A DNA stretch of 64,000 bases from Neobacillus cucumis (GTDB lineage: Bacteria; Bacillota; Bacilli; Bacillales_B; DSM-18226), in assembly GCF_023715505.1 (NCBI RefSeq), contig NZ_JAMBOH010000002.1:434001-498000 (forward strand). Direction: 5' to 3'. Of the stretch, positions 8,867 through 17,728 are shown piece by piece; within the stretch, counting starts at the first letter, position 1; each line of letters opens with the position of its first letter. The notes under the pieces are model-generated. The model did no database searches and was not told the DNA's origin. It saw only the letters and a list, made by a program, of their open reading frames with translations. Both the position numbers and the translations under genes were made by a program.

Positions 8867-9721
8867 TTATAGTTCATTAAATAAATCGAGCTGCTTGGGT
8901 GCGAGCCCTTCATATGTGAGCTGCAGGAGTTTCATCATTTCTTTTGCATTATCGGCGGCATCCCCGCCGGAGTTATTGTTAAACAGAAGGTATACCTGCT
9001 TACATTCCGCTGCCAAATTTTCGATATGAGCCTTCCATTCCTGCAGTTCCTGTTGATTATAGCGATAGAGATAACGGACCTCCCGCCAGTTATCCGCATT
9101 TCGTTTCTGCCAGCCGTAAACATTGCGGCCATGAAATCTAACGAGGACTTGGTCTTTTGTGGTAGGCTGCAGAATAGTTGGAATCGATCCTTCCCCTGAT
9201 TGCGGCTCGTCACAAATACTATGAATCCATTTTTCCAATTTCATAAATTCTAGTGTTTTTTGAAGGTAAGAGGCGGCAAACCAGGATTGGTGCCGGAATT
9301 CTAAGGCACAGGGGATGTCCCCCATTTCTTGTCTGCACCATCTTAGATAATGGACGTTTTCTCTTTTACAATCAAACCAAGGCGGAAATTGAAACAGAAC
9401 CATGGCTAATTTATTTTTTTCAATATAGGGTTCTAATGACTCTTTAAAGGCTTTGAACATGGTATGTATGGTATCAAACGGAAGTTCTCCCCGCTGATGG
9501 CCGGTCATCCCTTGATAGGCTTTGACAATAAATTGAAAATTATCCGGGGTGTCATTGACCCACTTTTCAGCATTTCGTATAGGCTGGATGGCATAGAAGG
9601 CGGAGTCCACTTCGACGATTGGAAAGTGTCCGGCATATACCTTTAGTTTATCTCTTGAGGTTATTTTATCTGGATAAAGGCTGTCATGGTCACCCCAGCC
9701 GGTTACACCAATGTAGATCAT
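8867..9721 (-). CDS. yunF: DUF72 family protein YunF
   Basis: About 284 residues of the DUF72 family, TIM-barrel proteins of unknown activity. Recognisable are IGVTGWGDHDSLYP at the N-terminus, YAGHFPIVEVDSAFYAI, ALEFRHQSW near residue 140 and QVYLLFNNNSGGDAADNA near the end. The likely start is the ATG at 9721 after AGGGGTG; the GTG at 9730 overlaps that site. It is the first gene of the yunFEDC run and the last chromosomal gene left of the island. Confidence 0.9.
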   Translation of the reverse strand: MIYIGVTGWGDHDSLYPDKITSRDKLKVYAGHFPIVEVDSAFYAIQPIRNAEKWVNDTPDNFQFIVKAYQGMTGHQRGELPFDTIHTMFKAFKESLEPYIEKNKLAMVLFQFPPWFDCKRENVHYLRWCRQEMGDIPCALEFRHQSWFAASYLQKTLEFMKLEKWIHSICDEPQSGEGSIPTILQPTTKDQVLVRFHGRNVYGWQKRNADNWREVRYLYRYNQQELQEWKAHIENLAAECKQVYLLFNNNSGGDAADNAKEMMKLLQLTYEGLAPKQLDLFNEL

Positions 9722-9824
9722 GTCTGTCACCCCTATCTTATAATAGCATAACCATTTTTTGTTCGGCCAAAATAACGACAGCTTGAGTTGTTTTTTTGGG
9801 CGATGGGTATTGAGGGTAGATTAA

Positions 9825-9934
9825 TTCCGACTGATTTGTGAGTTTTTCCGTTGGTTTTGGGTTTATTTCCGCGCAATTCTCCGTTTATTCCGTGGGTTTT
9901 GGACTTTTTTCCGTCAAATTTCAATTTAATTCCG
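9825..9934. repeat. Array of TTCCG boxes at exact 21-bp spacing
   Basis: TTCCG starts at 9825, 9846, 9867, 9888, 9909 and 9930, a constant step of 21 bases, with T/G-rich variable sequence between. An open frame of 91 codons (9733-10008, minus) spans the array; its heptad repetition comes from the 21-base period, so I do not accept it as a gene. A related but less regular array is at 61,531-61,703. Confidence 0.8.
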
Positions 9935-9979
9935 CCAATATAACCAACGTGACCTTGAGCATAACGACACACTTGATAT

Positions 9980-10014
9980 AAAAATACCCGCCTGCCATAG
10001 GTTGGCAAACGGGT
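9980..10014 (-). terminator. Stranded original terminator of sufB
   Basis: On the minus strand ACCCGTTTGCC and GGCAGGCGGGT form a strong stem followed by ATTTTTAT. No gene lies directly upstream of it now, only the duplicated 3' end of sufB (10,031-10,059). I infer that it ended the suf operon before the island inserted. Confidence 0.75.
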
Positions 10015-10036
10015 AAATTTTATAATATATTATCCA

Positions 10037-10059
10037 ATAGAACCTTCCATCTCGAACTT
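10037..10059. repeat. Left attachment site (direct repeat of sufB 3' end)
   Basis: 23 bases, starting ATAGAACCTTCC and ending ATCTCGAACTT, identical to 39,784-39,806 inside sufB. Read on the minus strand with the six bases to its left, it encodes KFEMEGSIG and a stop, the same C-terminus as intact sufB, but the last two codons use different third bases (ATT GGA here, ATC GGT in sufB). Confidence 0.9.
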
Positions 10060-10164
10060 GATTAATTTTGCTTTAACTGAACGAAATAATTTATAAAAAA
10101 TACGGATATACCTTGATATAAAGCAATCTCTTATAAATAGATTATAATACAGAAGAAATTTATT

Positions 10165-10184
10165 TCGGCACGAAATCGGCACGG
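10165..10184. promoter_or_regulatory. Candidate integrase arm-binding pair (left)
   Basis: Two CGGCAC hexamers 11 bases apart (10,166 and 10,177), separated by GAAAT. A matching pair with the same spacing and orientation is at 39,699-39,717, just inside the other end. Position and symmetry suggest arm-type sites for the integrase N-terminal domain; binding is inferred. Confidence 0.5.
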
Positions 10185-10189
10185 ATAAA

Positions 10190-10645
10190 ATACAGTTCTA
10201 TATGTTTCGTGTTCAGCATGTGATCAAAGAAACAGGTTGCCTCCCAATAAAAAAGGGGCATCTATTTGTATGTATTATTACATCATGCCGCCCATTCATC
10301 AGATATAAAATAGGGATAAATAGATTTATAGAATTATTGATAATATAGGTTTTTTACTATTGATTTAATATATTTTAAAACAGAAGAAAAAGTGATTATG
10401 TGCAAAATTATGAGCATTTTGGGTAGGGATTTTTTCCTCTACCCTTTCTACATACTAGTTGAACTAATTTTTACCCCTTCAAACTTTAGCTATTCCAATT
10501 GGGTGACTTCTATATTTCCTCTAGAATTTTGTTTTAACCGGTTGAAATTCCCTTCGGCGACCATAGGTAAAATCAAAACTATCGACTATATGGACAATAC
10601 CGATACTAGTCAGATAGTCTAATAGATGGTTCCGTACAGCCATCA
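10190..10645. other. AT-rich stretch without a supported gene
   Basis: No convincing coding sequence. A 76-codon frame at 10,392-10,622 (plus) has no ribosome binding site and a composition unlike a protein. A weak hairpin GGGTAG / CTACCC is near 10,422-10,445. The region may contain decayed island sequence. Confidence 0.5.
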
Positions 10646-10649
10646 CAAT

Positions 10650-11126
10650 CTAAATCGTTACTGTTTTTTCTTCTTTCAGCGAACGATACTTTCCACTATA
10701 GAAAATAAGTGCTTCCTTATCCGCCAAATGAATATCTGTTACTTTTCCAATGACTAATGTATGATCTCCCTCTACGTGTTCTGCACTTACCTCACAAGCG
10801 ATTTGTGCAATAGCTCCTGGTATAACTGGCTTCCCGTCAAGACGACCAAATTCTACTTGTTTATCCTTTATCTGACCTGCAAATATCATGGATACTTCCT
10901 GTTGATCTTCTGCTAAAATATTCACTGAAAATGTTTTACTTTCTTGCAATTTAGAAAGAATTTTGGCTTGCTCCCGAACCGAAATAACAATCAATTTTGG
11001 ATCAAGTGACACAGACATGAATGCATTAGCCGTCATTCCATGAATATCTCCTTCTACTTCTGTGGCAATGACCGTTACTCCTGTAGCAAATTTCCCCATT
11101 GCTGTGCGAAATTGTCTATCATCCAT
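10650..11126 (-). CDS. Flavin reductase component of a two-component monooxygenase
   Basis: A 158-residue flavin reductase-like (FMN-binding split barrel) protein of the HpaC/HsaB type. The N-terminal RTAMGKFATGVTVIAT and GMTANAFMSVSLDPKLIVISV are the family signature, with FSVNILAEDQ near residue 66 and a VEGDHTLVIGKV strand with conserved His near residue 120. It reduces FMN or FAD with NAD(P)H and passes the reduced flavin to an oxygenase, most likely the one at 16,408-17,613. AAGGAGG precedes the ATG. It is the last gene of the aromatic cassette. Confidence 0.9.
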   Translation of the reverse strand: MDDRQFRTAMGKFATGVTVIATEVEGDIHGMTANAFMSVSLDPKLIVISVREQAKILSKLQESKTFSVNILAEDQQEVSMIFAGQIKDKQVEFGRLDGKPVIPGAIAQIACEVSAEHVEGDHTLVIGKVTDIHLADKEALIFYSGKYRSLKEEKTVTI

Positions 11127-11341
11127 TACATAATTCCTCCTTTTATAATGTTTAACCCTCTTAATTTTTCATTAAAACACTAAGCAATTACCCTTCAATT
11201 GTTGCGTTATTTTCTAGATTCGTATCTGCTTGATTTTTCCAGAGTGAAAAGCCAATATCAATTTATCCATCGTTTATTTCATTACTATCATTACAAAACT
11301 TCTTATTGTTCCCGACTGATGCAAGTAAAAAGAGTATTTGC

Positions 11342-12181
11342 TTATACCATATCAGCTGTTTTACGTTGATTTAAAAACTCAATCACTTGATGAATAAATG
11401 GCTCTGTTTTTTCGATTTGTACCCAGTGTCCACAGTTTGGAAATACATGAAGGTGGGCATTGGGGATTAATTGAGCTATTTCCCAGCTAGTTTCTGCTAT
11501 AGGAATAACTTTGTCCTCTCGTCCATGAATTAATAATACAGGAGCCTGAATGCTTTTTAATTCATCATCTGACAAAGCCATCGCATCTAAATGTCTTTGT
11601 CTAGGTGCAGGGAACATACTAGAAAAGGCCTCTTGAAATCCCTCTTGGATACTAGCTTGATAACGCATCTCTACTAAATCATTATTTTCCGCATTACTTT
11701 GATCGTAGGAAAAAATCTTAATTAGATTTTTCATATTTTCAAAACTTGGTGTATAACCCCACACCGCATCCAAACCATCTGAAAGAGTAGATTTATTTCC
11801 TACACTTCCCATCAAAATTAATTTATTGACAAGATCAGGGCGACGATTGACCAAATGAAGAGCGATGGCTCCTCCAAAAGAATTCCCAATCACTGAAACT
11901 TTACGTTCACCAATAGCCCCAATAAAATCAATGATATGATTGACCCATACATCTATTGAATATTCCTGTCCCTCTGGTCTTTCTGTGTACCCGAATCCAA
12001 CGACATCTGGTGCATAAAGATGGTAGTGTTCAGAAAGAGTTGGAAAAGCTAAACGCCAGTTGGCCCATGCAGATACCCCTGGACCAGAACCATGGATTAA
12101 TAGAAGTGGTTCTCCTTGACCTGCTTCATGATAATGTGTTTGAATTCCTTTAACATCAATAAATTTCCCTTGTTCTACCAT
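11342..12181 (-). CDS. Meta-cleavage product hydrolase (HsaD/BphD/DmpD-like alpha/beta hydrolase)
   Basis: A 279-residue alpha/beta hydrolase with the carbon-carbon bond hydrolase signature HGSGPGVSAWANW (about residues 30-42), nucleophile elbow GNSFGG (Ser near 105), acid in GREDKVIP (near 220) and His in NCGHWVQIE (near 250). Family members hydrolyse the ring-opened product of extradiol dioxygenases to an acid plus 2-hydroxypenta-2,4-dienoate. With the dioxygenase at 17,729 it forms a complete ring-opening pair. The natural substrate side chain cannot be read from the sequence. Confidence 0.88.
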   Translation of the reverse strand: MVEQGKFIDVKGIQTHYHEAGQGEPLLLIHGSGPGVSAWANWRLAFPTLSEHYHLYAPDVVGFGYTERPEGQEYSIDVWVNHIIDFIGAIGERKVSVIGNSFGGAIALHLVNRRPDLVNKLILMGSVGNKSTLSDGLDAVWGYTPSFENMKNLIKIFSYDQSNAENNDLVEMRYQASIQEGFQEAFSSMFPAPRQRHLDAMALSDDELKSIQAPVLLIHGREDKVIPIAETSWEIAQLIPNAHLHVFPNCGHWVQIEKTEPFIHQVIEFLNQRKTADMV

Positions 12182-12208
12182 GCGAAAATCTCCTCCAAAA
12201 TCCCTTTT

Positions 12209-12895
12209 TTATTTATTTTTGGTAACGAATTGATTTGATTCCTTATGAATATTTTTTTCTAATTCTTGTCGTAACCATGCGACAACGTCCTGCTTATTGT
12301 TGTCTGAAATTTCATGTGCTGTTGGATAAATGGTATATTTTATAGAATCTACCTGTTTACGTAAGTAATCATAATTTTCCTGTCCGATGTTTAACGGGAA
12401 AATCGGATCTGCTGCTCCTTGGCATAGATAGACAGACAGATGATCGATCGATTTTAACCGATATTCTTCTTTTACAAATTGAGGGATATAACCATTCATT
12501 GGAACGATTCCCTTGATGGAATCCCCTAACACTAAGGCTAGTGTCATGCTAAGAATAGCTCCTTGACTAAAGCCGATCAAATATTTTCTGTCAGGATCGA
12601 TTGGATAATGATTTGAAGCAAAATCTATAAAACTCCTCAATTTCTCGACACTTTCATCAAATAATTCACGTTCTGGATTACCGTAACCTTTTAAATAGTA
12701 ATAAGCATATCCATCCTCATAGGAAAGATTGCCTCGAATACCAATTAAAATATAATCCTCTTTTAAATCCTCTAATAAATCCAATATGTTCTGTTCGTTG
12801 TAACCAATTCCATGTAAGGCAAAAATCACAGGATATTTTTTATCCTTCTCCATCTGTATAGGTAATTTAATATTATATAGATATGAACTTTCCAA
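12209..12895 (-). CDS. Predicted alpha/beta-hydrolase esterase (phospholipase/carboxylesterase type)
   Basis: A 228-residue serine hydrolase: oxyanion-side segment VIFALHGIGYNEQN (about residues 24-37), nucleophile elbow IGFSQGA (Ser near 110), Asp in GAADPIFP (near 165) and His in PTAHEIS (near 200). The size and motifs resemble YpfH/carboxylesterase 2 family enzymes. It may cleave an ester to supply the phenolic substrate of the cassette, but that is inference from position. The start is TTG at 12,895 after GGAGG. Confidence 0.78.
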   Translation of the reverse strand: MESSYLYNIKLPIQMEKDKKYPVIFALHGIGYNEQNILDLLEDLKEDYILIGIRGNLSYEDGYAYYYLKGYGNPERELFDESVEKLRSFIDFASNHYPIDPDRKYLIGFSQGAILSMTLALVLGDSIKGIVPMNGYIPQFVKEEYRLKSIDHLSVYLCQGAADPIFPLNIGQENYDYLRKQVDSIKYTIYPTAHEISDNNKQDVVAWLRQELEKNIHKESNQFVTKNK

Positions 12896-12953
12896 GACAG
12901 GTTCCTCCTTTATAGGCGGGTAAGCATTTCATTTGTACTTTTTTATCGAACAG

Positions 12954-14893
12954 TCATTTTCCTAGCCTGCCAAAACCATTAAAACGATCTTCCTCGCTTA
13001 AATCAATTGAAGTTCTCACATCAATATCTAATTCTCCCCAATAAATCAAAAGCTTAAGAGAAAAGTAAATTTGATAACCCACATCAGGAACATTAATATC
13101 TGTTTCTAACAATTCATTTATTTTTTGAAGACGATACCTTAGACCAGTGACTGAAAAATTAATGGCTCGTGCTGTTTTATTAATATGACAGCCATTATTT
13201 AAATAATGAAAAAGAGTTTTGGTCAATTCCATGTCCTTATTCTTATCTTCCTCTATTAAAGTCCCTAACTTCTTTTTAATGAATTTTTGCAAAGGATCAT
13301 TTTTCATCTGAAATATAATTCCTTCAATCCCTAAAATTTCAAAGAAAACAATTTTTTGATAATGATTAGCAATTTGTAAGGCAGAGATGCTCTCATCATA
13401 TAATTGAGAAGCCTCCTCTATTCTGGGGGAGCTTGAACTAATCCCAAACATAAAATCATGAGAAGGATATTTACTTGAACAGTAATCATGCAATGCTTCA
13501 CAGAACTTCTTCTTACTATTTTCACTTTTCAACATAATATCTTCGGTTAAAAAGATAATTATTTTCCCTGATTTTTGACCCAACAATGCATTTATCTTTC
13601 TATCTTTGAGGAATTGGGAAATTCCCTTGTTTAGATGATCATTAAACTCCAGTTCGTCTCTTATGGTTAACTTCTGGTGATTAGGGCAAATAGAAATCAT
13701 GAAATAAGGGGCATTTAATCGAAATCAACGTAGTAAGACTTTTTCGAAATTTCTTCAAAAGTTAATCGATTTGATAAAATGTTGTCTAAAAGGTTTCCTT
13801 GCATACGTAACTCTGTTTGAATACGTGTACGCTCATTAAACAAATAGAGGGAACAAGCCAAGGCTCCTTGTTCTATAATTAACTTATCTACCTCCTGTGG
13901 TATCAAATCTTTATATAAAAAGGAACAGTACGCCACCACTTCTTTTTGAAGGTAAATAGGCGTAATCAGTCTTTTGTAATCGTCAAAATCATTCAATTCT
14001 TTAATTCGAGTTATTTGGTTTACATCTTTTTTTCTCTTGTTATTCATGAGTTGACTTAATTGCCTAGAATAAAGATTACCCTCTTCCTCTGAAATTCCCG
14101 CCACTGCTAAAATTTCTAAGTTTGCGTTTTCAATTAGAACAGGCAAACAGGTATGTTTATAAAGGGCATTGGCTACTCCGTACAGATCATTTTCCTTTAA
14201 AAGTTCTTCAGCCAGTTTTTGATGTACATCATACGCTTTACTTAAATTGTCTCTTTCTATTTTTAGCTTTCTAAATGTCTCGTTTAGTTCATCAATAATG
14301 GAATTTTCTTCATAATACTTTAACTCCTGATCAATAACTCCATTCCATTCTTCAATCGTACGGCAAATAACATGACAATGCTCATGTCCCATTGCTCTAC
14401 ATTTTATTTCTTTTGCAATTACTTTTTTTCCTAGCACTTTAGATAAGTAACCGCTTGCAAATCCACTCAATGTATGGCAAACAGGTTCATCACTATTGCC
14501 ATACCTCTTTATATGTTCTTCTGCTTCATAAGAATTTTTCCAAATGGCTTCGTGATACATGGCTCCTTTATAAAAATCAGCTTCAGCTTTTACGATTTCT
14601 ACTTCTTCAATATAACCATGTAATGTATGCATTTTAGGACCGGCTATCAACAGCTCACTTTTATTCTTCCATGATAACTCTGTTACCTTTTCTGCATCAT
14701 AAGTTCCTGAATGCCATCCATACCTTAGGAGGAAACCTTTTGTTCGTTCCGAACCTATTGTTTCAAGCAGCTCATGCCGTAACATGCCTAATGCAGCTGC
14801 AGGAATTGAAAGCAATCTTTCCTGAGAATAATTATGATTAAATGGACTAGATATTTTATAAAATTGTTCTAGCTTCAGTTCTTCAGCTTTCAT
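12954..14893 (-). pseudogene. Aromatic-sensing regulator XylR_N-V4R-PucR, split by a one-base frameshift
   Basis: Two consecutive frames form one regulator of about 645 residues. Residues 1-100 match the XylR/DmpR N-terminal sensor; the V4R domain (about 130-195) carries metal-ligand candidates in CHTLSGF, KCRAMGHEHC and HVIC; a coiled coil (about 205-235) and a GAF-like middle region follow. The first frame stops at 13,715 with YYVDFD. Adding one T to ATTAAATG at about 13,717 restores DFDLNAPYF and runs straight into the second frame, which ends in a PucR-type HTH (KTARAINFSVTGLRYRLQKINELL). No AAA+/sigma-54 module is present. Either the gene is inactive, or the base is a sequencing error, or two proteins are made. 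Confidence 0.8.
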
Positions 14894-15005
14894 ATTTCCA
14901 CCACCATGATTAAACTATATATACCAGCTTATCGAACGGAAAGAGCCTTTGGTATCTAGAGCTAGATCATTTTTCTTATTTTAGTTACTAATCTTTTCTT
15001 TTTGT

Positions 15006-15290
15006 CTAGAACAGATCTAATTGAATCTTCATATTGCTTTTTGGATAAGTTTTACAAGCAAGCGTATAATTACGGTCTCTTTCATCATTCGGTAGTACAG
15101 CTATTGAACTACGCCCTCGTTCAAATTCACCATCTTCTACTCTAATTTTACAAAGCCCGCATCCTCCTCCTTTACAGGCATATGGTATTTTTACTCCATT
15201 CTTTTGTGCTCCATCGAGTACACTTTCAGTATCACCGCATATCCATTGATAATTAGTATTATTGATATCGGTTATTTTTATCGTAAACAT
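15006..15290 (-). CDS. Plant-type 2Fe-2S ferredoxin (XylT-like)
   Basis: A 94-residue ferredoxin with cluster motif CKGGGCGLC (residues about 34-42, after PYA) and a fourth Cys in LACKTYP near residue 73. Small ferredoxins of this kind (XylT, DmpQ) reduce the oxidised iron of catechol 2,3-dioxygenase and so reactivate it. A dioxygenase lies in the same cluster, so this role is the best guess; electron transfer to another oxygenase is the alternative. The start is the ATG at 15,290 after GGAGGG; an in-frame ATG at 15,305 overlaps that site. Confidence 0.85.
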   Translation of the reverse strand: MFTIKITDINNTNYQWICGDTESVLDGAQKNGVKIPYACKGGGCGLCKIRVEDGEFERGRSSIAVLPNDERDRNYTLACKTYPKSNMKIQLDLF

Positions 15291-15401
15291 GAGTATTCCC
15301 TCCATATTATTGAATCAATAATAAGGGATTTCAGTTTCAAACCATTTAGTCTAAAAATTCGATATTTTTTGACTTAATCCCTTTTATTTTTCAATATTTA
15401 T

Positions 15402-16244
15402 TTACATTTGTTTAAATTGAATGTTCTCTAAACATCTAATCCATTTGAGTTTTATTGTCCGATCTTTTATATTTTCTAGATCACTATTGAAGGTAAGCTT
15501 TATTTTATCTGAATAAACGATTGCACTTCCTTGACAAACATAATCCTCTGTAAACATCTCTACTTCATATAAACCATTTGATGGTAATGTATAATAGGGA
15601 TAAGTTTCTACTTCCATGTAAGAACGTTTTCCCATTAAGCTTTGATGGTGAGAAATCACTTTTCCCCTTGTTTCATAAAAATCTCCAAGATACGAGGAAA
15701 TCCCACTTATTTCACCATTTGATAACAATTCTCTAATGAAAGTTGAGCTGATCTTTTGACCTTTAAAATCAAGTTTTGAGATGACGGTTACTAGAAATCT
15801 TCCATCACCGTCAGTGCTAATCGTTTTCATATTTCCTTTTCCTTTTTGTCCGTACGTAAAATCAAATCCTGCCACAACATGTTTTACACCAAGACCAGTT
15901 ACATAGGTTTCGATAAATTCTTTTGGAGAAAGTTGAGCAAAGAAATGATCAAATTTTATAACATAGACCATATCAACCCCAAGCTTAGAAAACCTATTTA
16001 TTTTGACTTCTAAGGGTGTTAAATAATTCATCTTTTCTTTTCCACAGCTAAGAACCTCTCTTGGATGGGGAAAAAAGGTCATTACTGCCAATTTAATCTT
16101 TCTTTTTCTAGCAATATTTTTTGCCTCTAGAATCACTCGTTGATGTGCAACATGAACTCCATCGAAAAAACCCATGGCCATGACACAGGGCTCTGGTTTC
16201 GGCAAAGAATATTCCGGACCATAGGTAAGATAGACAGTTTGCAA
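15402..16244 (-). CDS. RibF-like FAD synthetase with degenerate riboflavin kinase half
   Basis: A 280-residue paralogue of RibF. The N-terminal FMN adenylyltransferase half keeps GFFDGVHVAHQ (nucleotide binding, near residue 25), FFPHPREVL, the YLTP segment, GFDFTYGQKGKGN and STFIRELL. The C-terminal half begins YETRGKVISHHQSLMGKRSY where a riboflavin kinase would have a GRxLGFPTAN motif; that motif is absent. I infer that it makes FAD from FMN but does not phosphorylate riboflavin. It lies between the ferredoxin and the flavin monooxygenase, as a dedicated cofactor supplier. The start is TTG. Confidence 0.82.
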   Translation of the reverse strand: MQTVYLTYGPEYSLPKPEPCVMAMGFFDGVHVAHQRVILEAKNIARKRKIKLAVMTFFPHPREVLSCGKEKMNYLTPLEVKINRFSKLGVDMVYVIKFDHFFAQLSPKEFIETYVTGLGVKHVVAGFDFTYGQKGKGNMKTISTDGDGRFLVTVISKLDFKGQKISSTFIRELLSNGEISGISSYLGDFYETRGKVISHHQSLMGKRSYMEVETYPYYTLPSNGLYEVEMFTEDYVCQGSAIVYSDKIKLTFNSDLENIKDRTIKLKWIRCLENIQFKQM

Positions 16245-16407
16245 ATCCCTCAGCCCCTTTTTATTCGAACAATTATTCCACTCTGTTGATTATTGACTCA
16301 CTTATTTTAATAAATGAGCCAATAATCTTATATTTATTAATCTATTCTCTATTCACACTTCATTGTAATAAGAACCTTGTAACTGCTAGACTAAGGGTTA
16401 AAACTCA

Positions 16408-17613
16408 TTACCAAACAGGATGTGCTGGCCCTCCAAATTGCGTTCTCCCGTATGCACTCATCGCATCCTCCCATAAGTTCGTTGGATGTGAAGCGAATGC
16501 GATTACGTCTCTTGTAAACAGCTCCACTGGGTCTCCTTTAAAAATCGAAGTTCCTCCAAGTGTTAGAATCACTTTCAAAGCCATATCTGCTGCCATTCTT
16601 GCCACCTGCGCTCTTATAGAATAAATCTCTGCACGTTCCTCATCACCCACAACTGTTTTTCCCTCTGCCTGCCATTCTTCAAGGATTTCAATGTAACGAT
16701 TCAATAAACCTTCAGCTGCACGGTATTGAATATTCATCTCAGCAAGCAAGCGTTGACTACCTGCCGCATTCTTCTCTTGCGTACCTCCGTTAAATACGCG
16801 AATACGTTTTTCTGTACGTTCTTTAAAAATGCCGATTAAGCGTTCCATTGCCCCTAGAGCAGTAGCAGGGAAACCGACCAAAAAGAGCTGCATAAATGGC
16901 ATACGATAAACCGGATCTTCCGGATCGTAATCCCCTCCCATTGGTTTTCCTATTTCAAATAAATATTTCGCAGGTACAAGAAGGTGTTCTGGTATATATG
17001 CACCATCTACATGGATCCCGTTACTTCCCGTACTTCTTAAACCTAACGTATCCCAGTTTTCAATGATTTTGACGTCTGGATCTGAAGTAGAAACTACGGC
17101 TATACAATACTCAGGACCCTCACCCGTTATATCAATCATTGAACCAAGACCGACATAATCACTCCATAAGACACCGCTAGCAAAATTCCATTGACCAAAA
17201 AGACGGTATCCATCTCCATCCTTTTCCGCACGTCCAAGTGGAGCAACAACATCCGCAATCAAACCGTTATGACCAAGTACGACATCTCTTCCTTTTGGAG
17301 GAAGATAAGAAGGCCATATGTCATGTACAGCATAAAAATTGGTTAGCCATGAAGCAGCTACACTGTGTTTTGCAACAGTTCTTACAATATCTGTGAAGGT
17401 CCGTAAATCAACAAATGTGCCGCCATATTGTTTTGGGCGCATTAATTTATTAATTCCTCCTTCAAGAATAGCCTCCGCAACCTTTGGGGAAAAACGACCA
17501 TTTTGATCTGCTTCTCTTGATTCTGCCTCAGCAATTTGGCCTATTTTTTCAGCTACAGCTAACCATGCATTCCTGTCTACATTCTCTTTTGTTACTTGGC
17601 CTGTATTAATCAT
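16408..17613 (-). CDS. Flavin-dependent monooxygenase, oxygenase component (acyl-CoA dehydrogenase fold)
   Basis: A 401-residue protein of the HsaA / C2-type 4-hydroxyphenylacetate hydroxylase / DszC group, with an acyl-CoA dehydrogenase fold. AEAILEGGINKLMRPKQYGG is near residue 50, the middle domain has GQWNFASG and TLGLRSTGSNGI, and the C-terminal type-2 domain ends with GGTSIFKGDPVELFTRDVIAFASHPTN. It uses reduced flavin from the reductase at 10,650 to hydroxylate a phenol to a catechol. The catechol is then substrate for the dioxygenase encoded just upstream. The ATG at 17,613 follows GGGAGG. Confidence 0.85.
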   Translation of the reverse strand: MINTGQVTKENVDRNAWLAVAEKIGQIAEAESREADQNGRFSPKVAEAILEGGINKLMRPKQYGGTFVDLRTFTDIVRTVAKHSVAASWLTNFYAVHDIWPSYLPPKGRDVVLGHNGLIADVVAPLGRAEKDGDGYRLFGQWNFASGVLWSDYVGLGSMIDITGEGPEYCIAVVSTSDPDVKIIENWDTLGLRSTGSNGIHVDGAYIPEHLLVPAKYLFEIGKPMGGDYDPEDPVYRMPFMQLFLVGFPATALGAMERLIGIFKERTEKRIRVFNGGTQEKNAAGSQRLLAEMNIQYRAAEGLLNRYIEILEEWQAEGKTVVGDEERAEIYSIRAQVARMAADMALKVILTLGGTSIFKGDPVELFTRDVIAFASHPTNLWEDAMSAYGRTQFGGPAHPVW

Positions 17614-17728
17614 TTAAAATTCCTCCCTAATAAAATGGTATTCTAAGGTAGATGAAATATATTTTCTAATAATCAAATTATAGTAAACGTTTTCATTTTT
17701 TTGATAGATTTATAAAATTTAAACTAAA

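Noticed and set aside
9733..10008. 91-codon minus-strand ORF
   Set aside because: It runs over the 21-bp TTCCG array, the stranded terminator and has a heptad composition explained by the DNA period; no ribosome binding site.
10392..10622. 76-codon plus-strand ORF
   Set aside because: No ribosome binding site, unusual composition, no recognisable domain.
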